Shown one piece after another: positions 5,890 through 6,457 of a stretch of DNA of 6,457 nucleotides. Source of the DNA: an uncultured Planctomycetaceae bacterium (lineage in GTDB: Bacteria; Planctomycetota; Planctomycetia; Pirellulales; JACPPG01). Where the stretch lies: contig CAMFLN010000189.1 in the NCBI GenBank assembly GCA_945957305.1, positions 1 through 6,457 on the forward strand, read 5' to 3'. Below the pieces are notes generated by a model. That model saw only the letters and a list, made by a program, of their open reading frames with translations, was not told the origin of the DNA and did no database searches. Position numbers and translations under genes: made by a program. Position 1 is the stretch's first letter. Each line of letters starts with the position of its first letter.

Positions 5890-6073
5890 ACATGGGGTAT
5901 GAGTGGTGGGAACTTACCCAGATCTCGCTCTGTTAAGCCGCGTTAACTTACATGCTGCAAGTCAGTTACGGAGAATGTGGTTCAACGGGGCGCAGCAAAA
6001 TCTTGTTTCTGGCATGGGGGATGCATTACTCGGCTCGCGACCTGGGAACGATCGCACGAAGGGAGATACTCGA
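5890..6073. other. Upstream region of the 63-aa gene
   Basis: No separate gene is supported. A longer frame beginning at 5903 would extend the downstream small gene, but its first 57 residues look non-coding and lack a ribosome-binding site. A GTTAA(GCCGC)GTTAAC repeat at about 5933-5948 is the only patterned element; no convincing -35/-10 pair was found. Confidence 0.35.
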
Positions 6074-6265
6074 ATGGACCTCGACAACAGGGTCGCCTGG
6101 ATGAGAGAGCTTTTTGGCCGCCTGGAACGCTCGAACGACCAGGCGCAGGCCGCACCCGGGGCACCCCGCCCCTACCTGGCCCGTGTCATCGAGCATGATC
6201 TCAGCGAATTGCGCCGCCTCTTTCACTCGGTACGCCGCGAGACCCTGGCAGGAACTCTATCCTAG
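6074..6265 (+). CDS. Small hypothetical protein, 63 aa
   Basis: A 63-residue protein of unknown function. The ATG at 6074 is preceded by a good Shine-Dalgarno, AAGGGAG (6059-6065), at 8-nt spacing, which decides this start over the in-frame ATG at 5903. It contains two charged, probably amphipathic helices: about residues 3-25 (VAWMRELFGRLERS) and 33-58 (ARVIEHDLSELRRLFHSV). A Gly/Pro-rich turn (28-33) joins them. The helices suggest a helical hairpin or small dimer. No Cys, no membrane segment and no known domain is seen. It stands alone between two terminator-like structures, so it probably has its own promoter. I do not recognise the family. Confidence 0.6.
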   Translation: MDLDNRVAWMRELFGRLERSNDQAQAAPGAPRPYLARVIEHDLSELRRLFHSVRRETLAGTLS

Positions 6266-6293
6266 CGCGGACCGCCCTAGCGCTCGATACGCG

Positions 6294-6332
6294 CCAGAGG
6301 GTTGACCCCTCTTGGATGCCCGACATTCGGGC
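6294..6332 (+). other. Two consecutive stem-loops after the 63-aa gene
   Basis: AGAGGG-TTGAC-CCCTCT (6296-6312, extendable by CC/GG to 6294-6315 around a bulge) is followed directly by GCCCGA-CAT-TCGGGC (6318-6332). Both stems are perfect in their cores. Neither has a T-run, so they are not obvious terminators. They could be 3'-UTR structure or part of a small RNA. Confidence 0.4.
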
Positions 6333-6402
6333 GAGACGCTCGATCGCTTCGGTCCGCCTGACGACACTCCCGCCAACCTCCCGCTACTTTGTTTCCGCTC
6401 AA

Positions 6403-6434
6403 AGGCCGGCAGGGATCCCGCATCCTGCCGGCCT
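6403..6434. terminator. Strong 11-bp hairpin, terminator-like
   Basis: AGGCCGGCAGG (6403-6413) pairs perfectly with CCTGCCGGCCT (6424-6434) around a 10-nt loop. On the plus strand only CCTTC follows; on the minus strand TTTGAG follows. The U-tract is therefore poor either way. It probably ends the transcript of the 63-aa gene or of a minus-strand gene beyond the right edge. Confidence 0.5.
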
Positions 6435-6457
6435 CCTTCATGCGCCCAGCGCGGCAA

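Noticed and set aside
5903..6073. A longer 120-residue version of the 63-aa protein starting at 5903
   Set aside because: There is no ribosome-binding site at 5903, the extra residues look non-coding, and a strong AAGGGAG precedes the ATG at 6074.
6257..6457. A minus-strand frame entering from the right edge
   Set aside because: Its translation is low-complexity Arg/Ser/Gly-rich with no motif, and it crosses three stem-loops.

Overview
The window looks like planctomycete chromosome, probably Pirellulales-like. It is GC-rich overall. It carries a prepilin-like DUF1559 protein whose N-terminus has the [14 protein letters not shown]...[10 protein letters not shown]...NNLKQ signature that planctomycetes amplify heavily, together with a PEP-CTERM exported protein and a Thermus/Gram-positive-type DnaE. 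The taxonomic call rests on these family signatures only.

Left third (1-2761, minus strand): a leftward unit. A good sigma70-like promoter (2732-2761, with a 12-bp palindrome on its -10) is followed by a roughly 145-nt leader holding two hairpins with interchangeable arms. Next come a 225-aa FHA-domain protein (1904-2581) and, 149 bp further on, dnaE (start 1754), which runs off the left edge after 584 codons. The visible DnaE half contains the full PHP domain with all nine metal ligands and the polymerase palm with all three catalytic aspartates.

Middle (2754-3594): about 0.85 kb without a convincing gene. It holds a small GGGTC/GACCC inverted-repeat motif, an AT-rich patch, and a strongly diverged tandem duplication of roughly 260 bp (3015-3269 and 3295-3563). 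The second copy ends 31 bp before the PEP-CTERM gene. Indels in the alignment are not multiples of three, so the duplicated unit is more likely regulatory or RNA-like than coding. This is the most unexplained part of the window.

Right half (3595-6457, plus strand): three independent transcription units. The PEP-CTERM protein (3595-4311) ends at a textbook 13-bp-stem terminator. The DUF1559 pseudopilin-like gene (4694-5743) has its own near-consensus promoter (4583-4610). That promoter is followed at once by a perfect 19-bp, Fur-box-shaped inverted repeat (4623-4641) and a possible leaderless 19-codon upstream ORF. A terminator lies at 5855-5889. A 63-aa unknown protein (6074-6265) follows, with three stem-loops downstream, the last terminator-like. 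Genes on this side share no operon; each is bounded by its own signals. No rRNA, tRNA, CRISPR array or intact transposase was recognised.
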